Positions 6,847 to 7,807 of a DNA stretch of 7,807 bases are shown piece after piece. This DNA is from Akkermansiaceae bacterium. Lineage in GTDB: Bacteria; Verrucomicrobiota; Verrucomicrobiia; Verrucomicrobiales; Akkermansiaceae. The notes under the pieces were generated by a model that did no database searches, had not been told where the DNA came from, and saw only the letters and a program-made list of their open reading frames with translations. The stretch lies in contig JACMMB010000332.1 in the NCBI GenBank assembly GCA_014379305.1, positions 1 to 7,807 on the forward strand. Reading direction: 5' to 3'. Both the position numbers and the translations under genes were made by a program. Within the stretch, counting starts at the first letter, position 1; each line of letters starts with the position of its first letter.

Positions 6847-7185
6847 ATGGCTAGGAAACGTTTCACCGCGAAAAAACTGGCTCGCCTGGAGGCATCAACC
6901 CGCTTCATCCAAGGCTCCAACCGCGTTCTCTGCATTTTACTCGCCGTCGCATTCGGTCTTCTTGTCGCCTCCACTGCGGTCCCTCAGAAGCGGGAATGTG
7001 AAAAACTCCAGTCCAAGCTCAAAACCATGAAGGCACGGGAAGCAAACGCTCTCGCAAAAACCGAGCACAAGCAAATCGAGCTACACGCTCTGCGCGAAGA
7101 CCCTGAATATCTGGAAGTGCAAGCCCGCGATCGTCTCAATTATTATCGGGAAGGTGAACGCATTCTTCGCTTCGAGCGAAATTAG
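6847..7185 (+). CDS. FtsB/DivIC-type septum formation initiator family protein
   Basis: This small bitopic division protein is 112 residues from ATG 6847. It has a basic cytoplasmic N-terminus (MARKRFTAKKLARL), one TM helix at about 27-44 (VLCILLAVAFGLLVAS), and a charged coiled-coil stretch at about 47-82. The family's C-terminal motif follows: LREDPEYLEVQARDRLNYY then REGERILRF (82-109), matching the usual L-DP-Y-E-AR-L...GE pattern. FtsB/DivIC forms a complex with FtsL and FtsQ/DivIB in the periplasm and helps activate septal peptidoglycan synthesis. The frame is open back to an ATG at 6748, but those 33 extra residues lack family similarity and overlap the promoter, so I chose 6847. No Shine-Dalgarno sequence precedes it. 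It diverges from asd and is followed 70 bp later by a secreted protein gene. Confidence 0.85.
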   Translation: MARKRFTAKKLARLEASTRFIQGSNRVLCILLAVAFGLLVASTAVPQKRECEKLQSKLKTMKAREANALAKTEHKQIELHALREDPEYLEVQARDRLNYYREGERILRFERN

Positions 7186-7255
7186 TCAGTCTGAAGAGTT
7201 GTCATGCCAAGACCTTGAACATTGACCAGGCGTCCACACCTACCTAATTTCCTCC

Positions 7256-7807
7256 ATGCCCCGCTCTCTGATAGCTCTCGCATTCCTTCTCCTTACATGC
7301 CTTACCCAAGCCGAACACGTCATTGTAACCGGCGGCCCGGCACTGCGTAAATGGGAGAACAACCGCGTCACCGAAGACCAGCACGATCGCTGGTGGGCGA
7401 ATTTCGTCCGTGCCTCAACCCTTCGCATCGCTGAAATTCGCCTCGCCTACGGCAGCGATGCGCCCATTGTCTGGCTCGTCTATCGTCCAAGTTACGAATC
7501 CCGAGGCCGGGAAGACGGCAAGCCCTATACCGCCTGGATCTCCGAACAGGCCTCCAAACGCCGCGCCACTCTCATCTGGTTCAATTCAACCGGCGACTTC
7601 ATCTCAAAGCTGAACTCGCGCCCCCGCAATTCCGTGAAGACGTTTGATTACTTCGGCCACTCGAATAAATTCGCCTTCATGTTCGATTACGGTGCTGACA
7701 TCATGGCCGTCTCCACCGCATGGCTCCACGAGCGCGATATCCCGCGTCTCAAATCCTCCATCTACGCCAGCAGTGCTTACTGCAAATCCTGGGGCTGCCA
7801 CACCGGA
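7256..7807 (+). CDS. Partial secreted protein, family not recognised (possible caspase-like fold)
   Basis: The frame is open from ATG 7256 to the window edge: 184 codons with no stop, so the C-terminus is missing. Residues 1-19 (MPRSLIALAFLLLTCLTQA) form a signal peptide with probable type I cleavage after TQA. Cys15 does not sit in a good lipobox. The mature part alternates hydrophobic strands (HVIVTGG; PIVWLVYRPSY; RATLIWFN; KTFDYFGHSN; SSIYASSAYCKSWGCHTG) with likely helices, suggesting an alpha/beta fold. His135 in YFGHSN and Cys181 in SWGCHTG each follow a hydrophobic strand, as the catalytic His and Cys do in caspase-like clan CD proteins. That is an inference from pattern, and I cannot assign the family. 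Codon use is C-ending like the other + strand genes, and nothing suggests recent transfer. The preceding 70 bp contain no clear promoter or Shine-Dalgarno sequence, so read-through from the upstream gene is possible. Confidence 0.75.
   Translation, partial: MPRSLIALAFLLLTCLTQAEHVIVTGGPALRKWENNRVTEDQHDRWWANFVRASTLRIAEIRLAYGSDAPIVWLVYRPSYESRGREDGKPYTAWISEQASKRRATLIWFNSTGDFISKLNSRPRNSVKTFDYFGHSNKFAFMFDYGADIMAVSTAWLHERDIPRLKSSIYASSAYCKSWGCHTG

Noticed and set aside
7166..7180. Small hairpin at the end of the FtsB/DivIC-like gene
   Set aside because: It has a 6-bp stem with a 3-nt loop, lies inside the coding sequence and lacks a T tract, so it is not a credible terminator.
7256..7312. Lipoprotein signal with Cys15
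   Set aside because: The preceding residues (LLT) are a poor lipobox, and a type I site after TQA fits better.

Overview
The window looks like chromosomal DNA from a Gram-negative bacterium. It carries a LolC/E-type permease, a MEP-pathway isoprenoid gene and a divisome protein, and shows no transposase, phage gene, CRISPR array, tRNA or rRNA. My best guess is the Verrucomicrobiota. This rests on the overall feel of the proteins: a GYF_2-RDD fusion, an FtsX-type permease with a long acidic insertion, and an unusual secreted protein at the right edge. No marker gene is present, so the taxonomy is an inference. Few starts have a clear Shine-Dalgarno sequence. The + strand is C-rich over G whichever strand is coding.

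Layout, left to right. Positions 1-164 are a promoter region with two adjacent 20-bp inverted repeats, followed by a MarR-family regulator (165-626). A very strong hairpin (673-705) then separates it from a two-gene unit: a YfiH/PgeF-type 'multicopper polyphenol oxidase' family protein, and ispE, whose ATG overlaps the preceding stop as ATGA. ispE converges on a four-gene minus-strand cluster. Its last 6 bp overlap the end of that cluster, and a bidirectional-looking terminator lies there. In transcription order the minus cluster is asd, an ispA-like short-chain prenyl diphosphate synthase, a LolC/E-like FtsX permease, and a GYF_2-RDD membrane protein. A divergent region of about 190 bp separates asd from a small FtsB/DivIC-type protein, which has a good TTGACA promoter very close to its ATG. 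The last gene starts at 7256 and runs off the window. It encodes a secreted protein of unrecognised family.

Most of the recognisable genes converge on the cell envelope. Asd feeds diaminopimelate and lysine synthesis. IspE and the prenyl synthase feed polyprenyl carrier synthesis. PgeF-type proteins have been linked to keeping serine out of the peptidoglycan peptide. LolC/E releases lipoproteins from the inner membrane, and FtsB/DivIC acts in septation. This is ordinary housekeeping DNA for the most part. The most interesting item is the partial secreted protein at the right edge. Its GHS...WGC pattern recalls the His-Cys dyad of caspase-like (clan CD) proteins, but this is a motif-level hypothesis only.
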